This document shows, piece after piece, positions 1 to 13,400 of a DNA stretch of 64,000 nucleotides. The translations under genes and the position numbers were made by a program. Numbering within the stretch: the stretch's first letter is position 1; the number at the start of each line of letters is the position of its first letter. This DNA is from Balaenoptera acutorostrata (Eukaryota > Chordata > Mammalia > Artiodactyla > Balaenopteridae), in assembly GCF_949987535.1 (NCBI RefSeq), contig NC_080066.1, positions 92,771,600 to 92,835,599 on the forward strand. Direction: 5' to 3'. A model generated the notes under the pieces. That model ran no database searches and was not told the origin of the DNA. It saw nothing but the letters and a program-made list of their open reading frames with translations.

Positions 1-480
1 CAGACATCTTTCTTGATAATGATAGATATACCTAGTATTTATGGTGGCATAGAATTTCATTGTATGGGCTGTACCATAATTTACCCAACCAAACTCCTAT
101 TACACATTTAGGTTGATTCTGATTTTTACTATTATTGGCAATGTGCTATAAATGCTGTGTGTTTGTGTAATTTCCCATATGTACAATTATTGGGATTAAT
201 TTCTAGATGTGGAATTCACAGGTCAAAGAGACACACAATTTACATTCTTAAATTTTTTTATAAATTATCCTCCAGAAAAGTTTCACCAATTTGTACTCTT
301 AAGTGGAGAAAATGACAACCTAATTTTTCTATCAATTTAACATTAGTCCTTACTGATAATGTGGATTAGAAATTTTCTTTTTAAAAACATTCTCTTTTGT
401 TTCGTGTGCAGAGTTTGGTCTCCTCCCTCTTGAATTGCTAACTTATTTATGCTCCATTGTTTTTTTTAAGTCTGTTTGAA
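1..480 (-). repeat. ancient L1-like fragment in intron 8
   Basis: Diverged reverse-strand L1-like sequence with phrases such as atttctagatgtggaatt typical of ORF2 3' portions. Family is uncertain. The rest of intron 8 up to 1259 holds only the MIR below. Confidence 0.4.
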
Positions 481-819
481 TTTATAGAGAAAGGCCTGGT
501 TTGTGGTGTTGAGGGGGACTCCATCAACGATTATATGGTCATTACTCACTTCTGCTGTTGGGTGGTCAGTGATTACTCCTTACTCCACTCTCAGCTGCAC
601 TGCTTTTCCTTAAAAGGTGGGGATGGATCTGGAAACAAGAAGCATAGGACTAACTTTACCTGCTTTCTCAGGGTAAAAATCCGTGTTTCCCATCATTCTC
701 ACACAGGTACAATTCTAGAGGTGGGGCCAATGCTAAGATAAACAGCAATCATTTTATTTATTTGCAGCTGGCAAATAGAGGATTCAGGGGCCTTGCTTTC
801 ACCTGTGTGTTTAAGAGAA

Positions 820-1015
820 TGGTTTTGGAATCAGACAGGCTTAAATTCAAATTTTGTCTGTGCCACTTACTTTCAAATTAGCTTGGACAAGTTATTTATC
901 CGCTCTAAACCTCAGTTTCCTCATCTGTGGAAAGGGGGCTATAACACCTACCTCTCAGGTTGTTAAATGGAATAAATGAGATAGCATTTATAAAACACCA
1001 AGTACAGTATTTAAA
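820..1015 (+). repeat. MIR SINE
   Basis: Shows the MIR core: a segment like tggaatcagacaggctt, then gccacttactt, acctcagtttcctcatctg and a tail with gttgttaaatg. Old and diverged. Confidence 0.75.
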
Positions 1016-1259
1016 ATATAGTCGTTGGTCAGCAAAATCGTAGTTACTAGTGGTACCAGTAAATGATGACTAGTAGTAAGTAGAGTAACTAAAGTTTGCA
1101 AGTAATGAGACTTCATGAAAGTTTTGTGAGCTTTTTGAGAATAAGACATCAGTCTTTGTCTTATGTTTTAAGATATTGCAGCGTGGTATTTCTGGATAGG
1201 TTAATTTTACTGGGAGTGTCCTAGTGTTCTTCATGTTCCTTTCTTTGGTTTTTCCTCAG

Positions 1260-1415
1260 ATGTGGAAGAGCTGACACCAGCATTGAATTTACTTTGCTCA
1301 GCAATTAGAGAAAATGATTCTGAAACCCAGAGCAAACACTTTTCAGAACAATTGCTTAATCTTACACTGTCTTTCCTTAACAAACAAATAAAGGAGCTTT
1401 TTATTCACAATGAAG
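1260..1415 (+). CDS. SPG11: SPG11 exon 9
   Basis: Acceptor tttcctcag, donor gaag|gtaaga. It opens with the last two bases of a split Asp codon, then VEELTPALN, and ends with one base of a Gly codon (phase 1 to 1). This is the first exon in the window; its upstream partner is outside. Confidence 0.95.
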
Positions 1416-4400
1416 GTAAGAACAGCAGCAAAGAAGGGGATAATTAGCCCATTCTTATGTCAGGACAGAGATATAAGTGGTCCTATTGCGTGAGAGAGCA
1501 TAAGCCGGGGAGTGCCATTTGCTTAGGTTGGGTAAAGTCAGTGTGTAACTGAGTGAGTGAATTGGGTTTTAATACTGGGAAATTTGGCAGAAAGAACTAA
1601 TCATTGTGAAGAGGGTGAAAAGGGTTATATTAAAACATGGACGTACTTGTAAATAGGAGAAAGCTCAGAGATTTTCTGTTTGACATGAAAACGCTGAGTT
1701 TGAATTTTCCCATTTTGTAAACTTCTTTATAATTATAATAGCTCATGGTTTATTCTGTCTGCGTGCACGCACACACACACACACATTTATGTACATGAAA
1801 TTGGCACATTGGTGTTTTCCATAGGGCTAGATGAACATCTACAGAAAGGAGTGAACATTTTGACCAACTACATTAATGAACTCCGAACCTTCATGATAAA
1901 GTTTCCTTGGAAGCTAACAGATGCTATAGATGAATATGATGTAAATGAAAATGTCCCCAAAGTAAAGGAGAGCAATATATGGGAGAAGCTCAGCATTGAG
2001 GTAAATATGAGTAATTATCACTTCTTTTATTTGCCAGATTTAGAGGATCTGAGAAAACGATAGAAGAAACAGAATTTAGAATCTGTACACTTGTGATTCA
2101 GAATCTTTGGCAAGGGTTTTAGGTTTTATAGATTTTTGGATCTCTGGGCACAACTTCAAATTTATGTCTACAAGTTTCATTTATTTAATTCAGAACACAG
2201 ATAGGCTCCCTCTTTATGCCAGATCTGCCCATTTGGATCCAGGGACAAACACCCAACCCCAAACTCATTGTGAACTGTCACTCCTTCAATGTCTAGGGCC
2301 TGGCACTTTGGACTTATGCATTCTGCCTGACCCTTGAATAAATCAAATTGCTGCTGTTGATTCTATCTTAGGAAAATTTTATTTTATGACATTATTGCTT
2401 AGAAGTATATTCGAGTCCTATCTCAGATTCTAGTTAAGATATTTTGTAAATTAAGTTTCCTGTATTTGTCAACTTGCCTTTCTTTTTATAGTGTAAGTTA
2501 ATACAGCCAAACTCTGATGCTTTTCCTGACTAGGGACTGGAAGAATTCCTCTAACCTCTTGGAGAGTGTTGGCATTGGAAAGACAAAAGCCAGAATAGCT
2601 TAAACCCAGAGGATCAGAATTGATAGGGTTTGAAAGTTGATACGGTTGAGATGCTGCCAGGTTCACAAGACTGCTCTTCTTGGGGTGGAAGGGTAGGGAA
2701 GGACCTGCTGTGACTGCATTTTCTGTCTCTTAATCATTCTCTAGCCAAAAATTACTTGATTTTCCTTCCACTCTTTTGGGCGTCTCTCTTCCCGTCTCCT
2801 TCGCAGGTTTCATTTCCTGTTTTCCCCTCTTTTAATGTGCTCCGTGGCTTCATCCGTGGTCTTCTGCTCTTTTTACTCATAATCATTGATTTCTAATTTT
2901 GGGGGAGGTCACAGTCCACTTTGATGAAAGCTGTGGACGCTGTCTCCAAAAACATGCATATGAATGCATGTTCTTTTTAAAACATATATATCTTCCTAAA
3001 ATATATATATGATTATATCACCCATGCTTTTAAGATCCTTCAGTGGCTCTGCATAAGTTTCAGGATAAAATCCATCTCACACACACAATGCCCTTTATGA
3101 TGGAGCCTTTGCTTTTCTTTCAAGTCTCGCCTGCTACTCTCTTCAGCTTTTTCTCCAGTTATATTAAGTAATTTGGAGTTCTCTGAATGCTTGATACTGT
3201 TTCTTGCCTTTATGCCTCTGCATATAATATTCTCTCTTTTTTGGAACACATGTTCTTTTTTCAATAAACGTATGTAACACATACTTGTCTTTAAAACTTT
3301 TACTTCATCAGTCATCTCTACTAGGAAACCTTTTCTTTTTTTTTCATCTGTCTTATTTAGATGTTCCTTTTCTGGACCCTCCTCTCTGGAACCCTGGAAT
3401 ACCTATATCATCACCCTTATCATACAGTACTATAATCAGTGCTTTATTTGCATTTCTTCTACTAGTCTAAAACCTCCTAGAGAGCAGAGTCCATCTTTTG
3501 GTCAATTCATGTCCCCTGTGCAAAGCCCCAAATCTAGTAGAAGGTTTTCAGTAAAAGTCCCTTATTGAGGTACTCAGTAAATGTATAAGTCCCATGTTGA
3601 TAATCATAATAAGGTAATAAAAAGGAACTCAAAAAGCAAATATTTTTCTTCCTTCCATCTTTCCTAGGAAGTTATTGCCAATGCCATTTTAAACAACAAA
3701 ATACCAGAGGCACAAACTTTCTTCAGGATTAACAGTCATTCTGCTCAAAGACTCGAGGAGTTGATTAGAATAGGCCTAGATTTGGTCTTTGACAATTTGA
3801 AAAAGAATAATATAAAGGAAGCCTCTGAGCTTTTGAAGAATATGGTAAGTGGCATAATCTGTTTGATCATAAAGTCTCTAATGTAAGAGAAGTTCTCTTA
3901 TGTATTTAATATAATTTCTGGTTGATATAAAAATTGACTTGTATTCATAGATGTGTCACAAACTAAGAAATCTGTGTAACTTTTACTAGGAAATTATGAC
4001 AGTAATACTGGGAAACATTCTTTGGTACTAAGAACTTTCTTGAGGAGATTTTTTGATTGGCATTTCCATCATTTGTTCTCTGTTAGATATGGTACTTTGG
4101 TTAGAAGGAGACAGTGTTTCTCATAAAAGATTTCACACATGTCAGAGCATGCACAGGACGTCATTATTTGTTGGGGGACATTCTTTATTGTTTATGTGAC
4201 CTCTTATATCTCCATTTGAACTTTCCAGTGGCTTTTACCTTTGCTTTGTGTTCCATGGTTTTACTTCATTTGAGAAGGGAATGTCCTAGAGGTGGGGTTC
4301 TTGGACTAAGCTGAGATCTGGGCCTCATCTGTGTGGTTGAGGTCTTGCCCACGGTAACTTTCTGGAAGTTCAGAGGAGTGAAACTATGTAAAGGTTTTTA

Positions 4401-7400
4401 TTTACACAGGCTTTTGTCTTCAAGTGAATCATCATAGCAGATAGCTGTAGTTTTGGTACTATGGTCGCCTGGCATTACCCTAAATTGTTCTATGTGCTGC
4501 CTTTCTTCTGGCAAACAAAGTGCCTTAAGGACTTTAGGCATAGGCAGTAAATATGCATGATAAATGTAGAAAATGAATGTTTACAAGAGCTGAAAAGTTG
4601 TGGAATTCTAACAAGGCATATGTCTATAATAGAGTACTTCTGTATTTAACATATATTTATGTTCAAAATAGCTCCATTACAAAATGTAAGTTTTCTTGAT
4701 TTTCTGTGTTTACTTCAGGGCTTTAACGTAAAAGACCAGTTGCTCAAGATATGTTTCTATACAACTGATAAAAACATACGGGACTTTTTGGTAGGTAAAG
4801 GTGAGACTAAGTAGTTTACATTTTCTAGTAAATGTTGGTGAAACTTCAAAACGAATTATTTTAATATTCAACTAATGCCCAGTAAGTAAAAGTATGACAA
4901 TTCTTTTGTCTTTTTAAATGATCATTTTGCATTTGTGGTAAAGGAAAATTTGTGTAAATACATACATTGCCTCAAAAATTCAAAACACAATTCTTAAATG
5001 ATATTTAATATCATGACATTTGTTTTGCAAATGTTCTTGATTTTTGTGAGGTCACTGCTTTAATTACTTTTTATTCAAGGTTGAAATTTTAAAAGAAAAA
5101 AATTATTTTTCTGAAGAAGAAAAAAGAACTATAGACTTCGTGCATCAAGTTGAGAAGTTTTATTCAGGACCTTTCCAAGAAAATATGCAGATCCAGTCTT
5201 TTCCCAGGTAGTCTCATTAGCCCTCTTTTTATAACATGGGAAGAATATTGTAGACAAAGCTTAGCTTATAATTGTTAGCATGGACTTCTTATGTGGAACT
5301 GAGCTTACATTCCTTATGAAGATAAAACTTGTATCATCTAGAAGGGACTTAGGAATTCCCTGTCATTTCAATATGTGCATAATCAGATATATATTTTTAA
5401 GATAATAAATACAAAATTAAGAGTATTGAATTTTGTGTTCCCCAGAAGAGTAGAACTTTCTTGAGCAGAGAAAAAAGAATGATGCTTTTTCCTCCAAAAT
5501 TAAAAAAATTTCATATCACTCTTTTAGGTATTCGATAAAGGAACAAGATTTTTTCAAGCACAAGTCTGTTTTGGACTCATTCCTGAAATATGATCATAAA
5601 GATACAGATAAACTTAACAAGCAAGATCACAGAATTGTGTTAACTTGGGCTCAGTGGTGGAATCAACTAACACAAGAATCCATCCTTCTCCCCAGGATAA
5701 GTCCAGAAGGCAAGTGTGAAAGAGCCTAAAATCTGAACATAGTGAATGAGGATTAAATTAGACATTGGTATTTGAATAGTTTGGTGTGTCCTCATTTTAG
5801 AATTCCTTTTGGGGGAAAAATATATTCAGTTACTTTAAAATGTAAGTCATTACACTGAGCCCTTTTTCTTATCTTGAGGTTTTTGTAAGGGATTTATAAT
5901 GTGATAGTGAAAGAGAAAAGTCACATGGTTCAGTGAATTGAGATTTCAAGGCTAAGAGTTCTCTGCCCAGCCTCAGAGTGACATTCTTTGTTTTTCCAAA
6001 TAGTCTTTGGTTTCTTCTTATTTAAACTGAGGATCTGTATCATACCAGGGCTCTGGGGAATATGTAACACTGGCAAACAGTGGTAATTCATAGGGTGTCA
6101 AATTCATGTTTATTATTACAGCCAGAGTTTTTATTTATATTAAGGAAAAGAAAAGGGAAAAAGAGGGCTGAAAAGGTAAATGAAACACACAGATAATTTC
6201 CAAGTTTCATTTAACCACTGTAGTAATGAGAAGAAACATTTAGCTCTTCCTCCAGCTGATATATCGATTATAAAATGAACAACACCACAAAAGAGGAAAA
6301 TAGTAAAAGAAGCAGAGGGCCTGAATAATTCATCTGTTATATAAATATTTGTCCAGATCATCATATTTACTCAATTAGTGTTGAGTTTTGTGTCAGTAAT
6401 CATCATTCATCGCTATTTTAAAATGTATTTTGTTCTTAATATAGAATACAAATCATATTCTCCCGAAGCCCTCTGGAGATACCTCACAGCTCGCCATGAT
6501 TGGTTCAGCATTATCTTGTGGATTGGAGAATTTCAGACCCGGAATAGTTATGCCTCACTTCAGCAGAACAAATGGCCCCCTCTGACTGTTGACGTTGTTG
6601 ATCAGAATACTTGCTGCAACAACTACATGAGGAATGAAATTTTAGATATGCTGGCCAGGTACTGTAAACTGTGGGGATGTGTAAAAGGAAGAACAATAAA
6701 ATACAGTGGTGCAACTTTTCCTTTGAAGTGCCATAAATCCAATGCAACATTGTTTCATAATATTGATATTTTAAAATTGAAAGGGCATTATTGTATATTG
6801 AGGTTTTAAAATCACATGCATTTAACATTAGGTAGTGAATAGGCCCTCAAATTCTAGATGAAGGTTCGTCCCAAAACATTGTATATGCTTTGGTGTAGAA
6901 ATGGTAAGCTATCCGTAGGGCTACAAGGACCAAGTGACAGGAGCTGAGATGAGGATACCTTAGTATCCTATAATGTTTCCCACTGTTCTCAGTACTATCA
7001 CTGCACCCGTACACCATGTATGGCCTTTAACTAAAGAGGACTGCTCAATTAAGAAAACAGTGAGGGGAAGTATCTCTTGAAGTGATAACTGAAGACTTTA
7101 AACTTTTAATTCATTTCTAAAAATAATTGTTAGGACTTCCCTGGTGGCGCAGTGGTTAAGAATCCGCCTGCCAATGCAGGGGACACGGGTTTGAGCCCTG
7201 GTCCGGGAAGATCCCACATGCCGCGGAGCAACTAAGCCCGTGTGCACAACTACTGAGCCTGTGCTCTAGAGCCCGTGAGCCACAACTACTGAGCCCGCAT
7301 GCCGCAACTACTGAAGCCCGTGTGCCTAGAGCCCATCCTCCACAACAAGAGAAGCCACTGCAATGAGAAGCCTGTGCACCGCAACTAAGAGTAGCCCCCA

Positions 7401-10400
7401 CTCGCTGCAACTGGAGAAAGCCCGCATGCAGCAACAAAGACCCAACATAGCCAAAAATCAATGAATAAAATAAATAAATAAATAAATAATAAAAATAAAT
7501 TTCTAAAAAAATAATAATAATATTTGTTAGCTTGAACCATGTGAACTTGCCGTTTGTAGAGGTCAAAAATGGTTGAATAGGGCTTCCCTGCTGGCGCAGT
7601 GGTTGAGAGTCTGCCTGCTAATGCAGGGGACACGGGTTCGAGCCCTGGTCTGGGAGGATCCCACATGCCGCGGAGCGGCTGGGCCCGTGAGCCACAATTA
7701 CTGAGCCTGCGCGTCTGGAGCCTGTGCTCCGCAACAGGAGAGGCCGCGGTAGTGAGAGGCCCGCGCACCGTGATGAAGAGTGGCCCCCGCTTGCCACAAC
7801 TGGAGAAAGCCCTAGCACAGAAACGAAGACCCAACATAGCAATCAATCAATCAATCAATTAATCAATAAAATAAATAAATAAATAAAATCTTTAAAAAAA
7901 AAAAATGGTTGAATATCAGCAGTTTCATAGAGCTCAACCTATCTCCCTAAGCTGTCAAAATAATATGAGACTTAACATATTTGTTAATTTTTAAGTTTCT
8001 TAAAATTATTTCCCATGTATTCTTTTTTTTTTTTTTAAAACAATGATCAATTCTCATCTAATCTAACATCTCTCAGCCACAGTTTCTATAGTTGTTCACT
8101 TCCTCCTTCTTTTTTTTTTTTTTTTTTTTTTTTTAAAGGATTTTCTTATTTATTTATTTATTTATTTTTGGCTGTGTTGGGTCTTCGGTTCGTGCGAGGG
8201 CTTTCTCCAGTTGCGGCAAGCGGGGGCCACTCTTCATCGCGGTGCGGGGACCGCTCTTCATCGCGGTGCGCGGGCCTTTCTCTATCGCGGCCCCTCCCGT
8301 CGCGGGGCACAGGCTCCAGACGCGCAGGCTCAGCAATTGTGGCTCACGGGCCCAGCTGCTCCGTGGCATGTGGGATCTTCCCAGACCAGGGCTCGAACCC
8401 GTGTCCCCTGCATTAGCAGGCAGACTCTCAACCACTGCGCCACCAGGGAAGCCCCTCCCATGTATTCTTTTATATTTATACTTACTGGGGAAGTATAGCT
8501 GTACTGTCCTACCCAACTTAAAGATGTGGAGAGGGAGATCTAAAGAAGTTAAGAGCTTTGCCTAACCCAGTTACTTACAGGCTTCAATCATTTTACCCCT
8601 GACTTTCTAGTCACTGTTCTTTTCATTGCACTAAATCCTTTTCTTCTTGTTTGCTAAAAGTAGACTTTTGTATAACTTGTATGCTTATCAAATATTTTGC
8701 TTAATACTTGATTGTTTAGAAAGATAATATATATATGTTTTAACATGAATTATGACAATAACGAATTAGTGAGATCTACTATATTAACAGATTAAAGGGA
8801 AAAAAATCATACCACCCTGATAGATACAGAAAAGCATTTGATAAAATTCAACATCTATTTATAATAAAATCTATTAGCAAACTAAGAATAGCTGCAAACT
8901 TCCTTAACTTTAAAGAGGTGTTAAAAAAGAAATCTTCTAGCTAATATTATACTTAATGGTGAAACATCACAAGCATTCTCTTTAGATTTGGAACAAGACA
9001 AGCCTGCTGTCAATTCTTCCCAAGTTGATCTTTAGATACAGTGCAATCTCAGTAAAAATCCCAGCAATGGATTTGACAAGCTGATTATAAATATTTATAT
9101 GTAAATTCAGAGGGTGAAGAACAACCCTGAAAAAGAAGAACTTGCCCTACCAGATATTAAAACTTACTCTAAAGCTATAGCAATTAAGACAGAATAGTGA
9201 GCATAGAAACAGACTTTTTTTTTTTTTAATTTTTAAAATTTATTTATTTTTGGCTGCATTGGGTCTTCATTGCTGCGCACTGGCTTTCTCCATTTGTGGT
9301 GAGCAGGGGCTAGTCTTCGTTGTGGTGTGCGGGCTTCTCATTGCAGTGGCTTCTTTTGTTGCGGAGCACAGGCTCTAGGCGTGCGAGCTTCAGTAGTTGT
9401 GGCATGTGGGCTCAGTAGTTGTGGCTCATGGGCTCTAGAGTGCAGGCTCAGTAGTTGTGGTGCACGGGCTTAGTTGCTCCATGGCATGTGGGATCTTCCC
9501 AGACCAGGGATCGAACCCGTGTCCCCTGCATTGGCAGGCGGATTCTTAACCACTGTGCCACCGGGGAAGCCCTGAAACAGACTTACATATGTATGCTCAC
9601 CTTATGTATGACAGAGTGCCACTGCAGAACAGTCTTTTTGGAGGAAACAATAGTCTTTTCAACAAATGGGGTTGGGATAACTAGATAGCTATATGGGGGA
9701 AATGAAATTGGACTCTCTGCCTTATATCATGCATAAAATCAATTCCAGGTAGATTTTAAAACCTAAATGTAAAATGTAAAAATTATAATGCTTTTAGAAG
9801 GTAGGGAAGAATATCTTCATGACCTTGGGAGTAGGGTGTGCTTTCTAAAAGGCCTAAAGGACGTCTGAAGGACGGGGCAAAGGAAGACAACAGTTACTGA
9901 GACCAAGGGAGCTGCCTGGCAGGAGTTGTGTCTCTTAGTGGAGAATGTGAGCCAACCTGCTCTCACCTCACACAGAGAGCGCCAAGGTATCCCCATCCTC
10001 CCTTTTTCTCTAATTCTTATCTCCCAATGGGAGTCTCCCATAGGAGACAAAACCAAAACAGAAACCTGAGGGCACAGGAGTCTTCTAGAGCAACCCATAC
10101 AGGTGAGCCTCCAGGGACACAGAGCAGGAGAGTAGAGCTTGGATCTGGAGGGGAAGGATACCAGCACACATAGACATTTCACAAAAGAGGAAGCACAAAT
10201 GGCCAATAAACATATGAGAAGATGTTCTTCCTCATTTGTAATCATGGAAATGGAAATTTATTTTACCAAAAATCTAGGAACAATGACCATCAAAGTTAGA
10301 GCAGATAAGTAAAATGTAGTATAATCGTACAGTGAAACACTATATAACAATGAAAACTAAAAAACTATAGCCATAGGTATCAACATGGATAAATCACACA

Positions 10401-13400
10401 ATGGTGAGTAGAAGAAACAAGACAACAATATATCTAGGATGTTCCCTTCTTATATAAAGTTGGAAATAGGCAAAACCAAACTTTATATTATTTGGGGTTA
10501 CACACATGGGTGGTAAAACTATATGGGTGAATAAAAGTAAGGGAATAGTTATCATGAAAGTCAGGATAGTGGTTACCTCTGAGGGCAAAGCACATGTAAA
10601 GGGGGAGGAATACACAAAGGACTTCTAGGTACAATGTTCTGTAATCTGGGTGCTGGCTATGCAGTGTTTCTCTAAACTCCACATAATATGTTCTCTATAC
10701 TCCTTTAATGGTATGTGTGATGTATTTATCAGTAAACTTATAAAAAAAATTTAAATGCAAATTTCTGTTCTTTAATTGTTGGTCTATTTAAATTATTCTG
10801 CTTTAATTTCTTAATGATTTTGTTTGGATATTTTGGTGAATTCCTCAATGTGTAAAGCATCTAGCTTCAAGAGTTAACCACTGTTGCCACACTGGGTTGT
10901 ACAGTTTCAGTAAAAACAAAGTAATGGAGGTAGCTTAGTTTAGGTTTTTGAAATATTTAATATAACTCGAGACTGTCATTACTACCTTAAAATACTGCAG
11001 TGGTGCAGTAACCTTTATTGGAAACTAGCAAAATATGTGTGTCAGAACATATTTATGGGCTAAGAATTGTTAAGTATTAATTTGTAAATACTTACTTTTA
11101 ACTAGTTGAGACTACTTAACAATGGAAATGATTTGGTCTGCTCTGAATATAGCAACTTTTTAACTTGCCGTCTTTTATTTAAACCTGCCCAATAGGAATG
11201 GAATTTTTATTACATCTGAACTAGAAGACTTTGAACTCTTTCTCAAAAGACTGAACCGTATTGGGGGCGTGATGCAAGATACCCTCCCTGTTCAAAACTA
11301 TAGGTCCAAAGATGGTTGGGATTTCCACTCTCACTTCATTCTCTATTGTTTGGAACACAGTCTGCAGTATCTTCTTTATGTCTTTCTTGACTATTACAAG
11401 TGAGTACTAAGAATTAACTTGTCCTTGAGCAGGCCTTCACATTCCCTCTTTCCGTACTACTTCTGAATGTGACTTTTAGGAAAATATTAAGGGTTGTCTT
11501 GAGGAATACTGATCTTTTTGAAGTAGTGCCTCCCACTCTAACATTTGGTACATCTTTTAGTTCAATACTGCGTTCAACTAAATGCTTATTATGTGTTTTT
11601 TGGTGATGTTAATTCTGTAACATCTCTGTTAACCTTTTAAATAACTAGAAATTAGAAAGAAATGCTTTACAAGTTTAAAAGAGGGAGGATTCTAAAGGTT
11701 AACTTGGACTTCTTTGATATTTTCATTACCAAGCAAATGTTAAAAACTTTAAATTCATTGCCACTGCAAGGTATCTTAGAAATGCTCTAAAGTTTATAGT
11801 TAGATAGACAGACATCAATATATATTGATGTCTAAGGTCAACCTGCAGAATCATATCTGTGGCCAATGTTAATTGCTATTGGGTCAGTAATAAAAAAAAT
11901 AGTAGTAGTCTCTAACGTATGAGTGCTTACAGTGTTCTTGACACTAGGCTTAGTACTTTACATGCATTATCTCTTTTAATCTTCAGAAAACCCTGTGAGG
12001 TGGTTACTTACACCTCCATTTCACAGATGAGGAAACTGAAGCTTTGAAGGAGACTAAGTGCCCTATTTAAGGCATACAGCTAGTAATTGGTATAGCTAGA
12101 TTTAATTATACTTATGTTTGATTCCAGAACCCATATTCATGTGCTAATGAGAACATTTTTATTTTATTTTGTGTAGTAAAGACTAGGAAGTCAAGCAAAG
12201 GGTGTATTTCTTGTTCATATCTTTAAGACTTACTTGAACACAGAAATGTTTTCCTCAAAGCTACTGGCAAGTGAAAGTTTAAAAGCTGTATTTTTAGAGG
12301 ACCTGTTATGAGCCTTAACTGCTTAGTCCCAGCTTCTCTTGTAGTTATGTAAAGGTTTTCAAAAACCTCTTAAGTTTGAAAAAGCTAAAGAGCTTTTATT
12401 GTTAAAAAAAAAACAAACAAACAATACAGCGTATCTTCAAGTGCAAAGATATCTGGTAATCTTATACAGAGTTGGTAAAATTTCATCATGGTAGGAAATA
12501 CATTTTAAGTGATATTATCCCTGTCTCTAAAATTCTCTATTTCCAGATCATAAGGCATATGTAAAACACAACACAAGACTGGGATTATATTGTGTTATAT
12601 TTACTTTTTAATTATAAAGTTTTTTTTTTAATGCTAGTTATCATCTGAGCAAACATGGTTGTAATTGTCTGTCTTATCCTCTATGTTAATCAGATAATTT
12701 GTTTGTTTGTTTGTTTTATATACAGACTTAGTCCTCCAAATTGTCCCTTTTTGGAAAAAAAAGAATTACATGAAGCTCACCCTTGGTTTGAATTTTTAGT
12801 TCAGTGTCGACAAGTTTCCAGTAATTTAACAGGTATGGGTGTATTGTATTAAATAACAAAACTTGCTTTGGATAAATAACTGGTCTGTTGAATGGAATTT
12901 AAATTGCGAACTCTTTGAATAAACTGTCTAGCTGTAGACAAATATTTGACCATAATCTAGACTCAAGCTTTATTTAAAAAGCAAAAGACCAAAAATGTTA
13001 GCTTCTTGACAGTGAAGAAAACCAGACTCGGAGCAGATAGCATGTGTGGTTATGCTGGTCATCTCTTATTCTACCAGTTCATCACAGGTTCCTGCTCTTT
13101 GGTAGACTGACACACTGTTTTCATGAGGAGGTGGTCTGTCTTCCAAATGGCTGCCCTGAATCTTTTAGTAAGGAACTCCAATTGGAGTGAAAAGAAATCC
13201 ATCATATATGTGGGATTGTTGTGTCTTCTCTAGTGGAGCCAGTGATGGAGAGCCTTGCTCTGGTTATAATCAGGTAGAAAAACCCTGTGACCCCTGAGGG
13301 CTTAGTGGGTGTTATTCTAGAGGGTCAGGAAAGGGGACAGGCCAAGCTACAACATAGGCAAGGAATGTCAACAGCCAATCTTTCACTTTTATGTAATGCC

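Noticed and set aside
5713..5714. Alternative GT donor four bases after the GC donor of exon 14
   Set aside because: gtgtga is a weak site and would shift the frame into exon 15.
6659..6809. Open frame running past exon 15
   Set aside because: Homology ends at ccag|gtactg and resumes in phase at exon 16; the extension is intron read-through.
7385..8565. Several 80-150-codon open frames
   Set aside because: All lie within SINEs in both orientations; the same peptide strings recur at every SINE in the window.
9817..10245. 142-codon minus-strand open frame
   Set aside because: It spans L1 and an unassigned segment; no protein family recognised.
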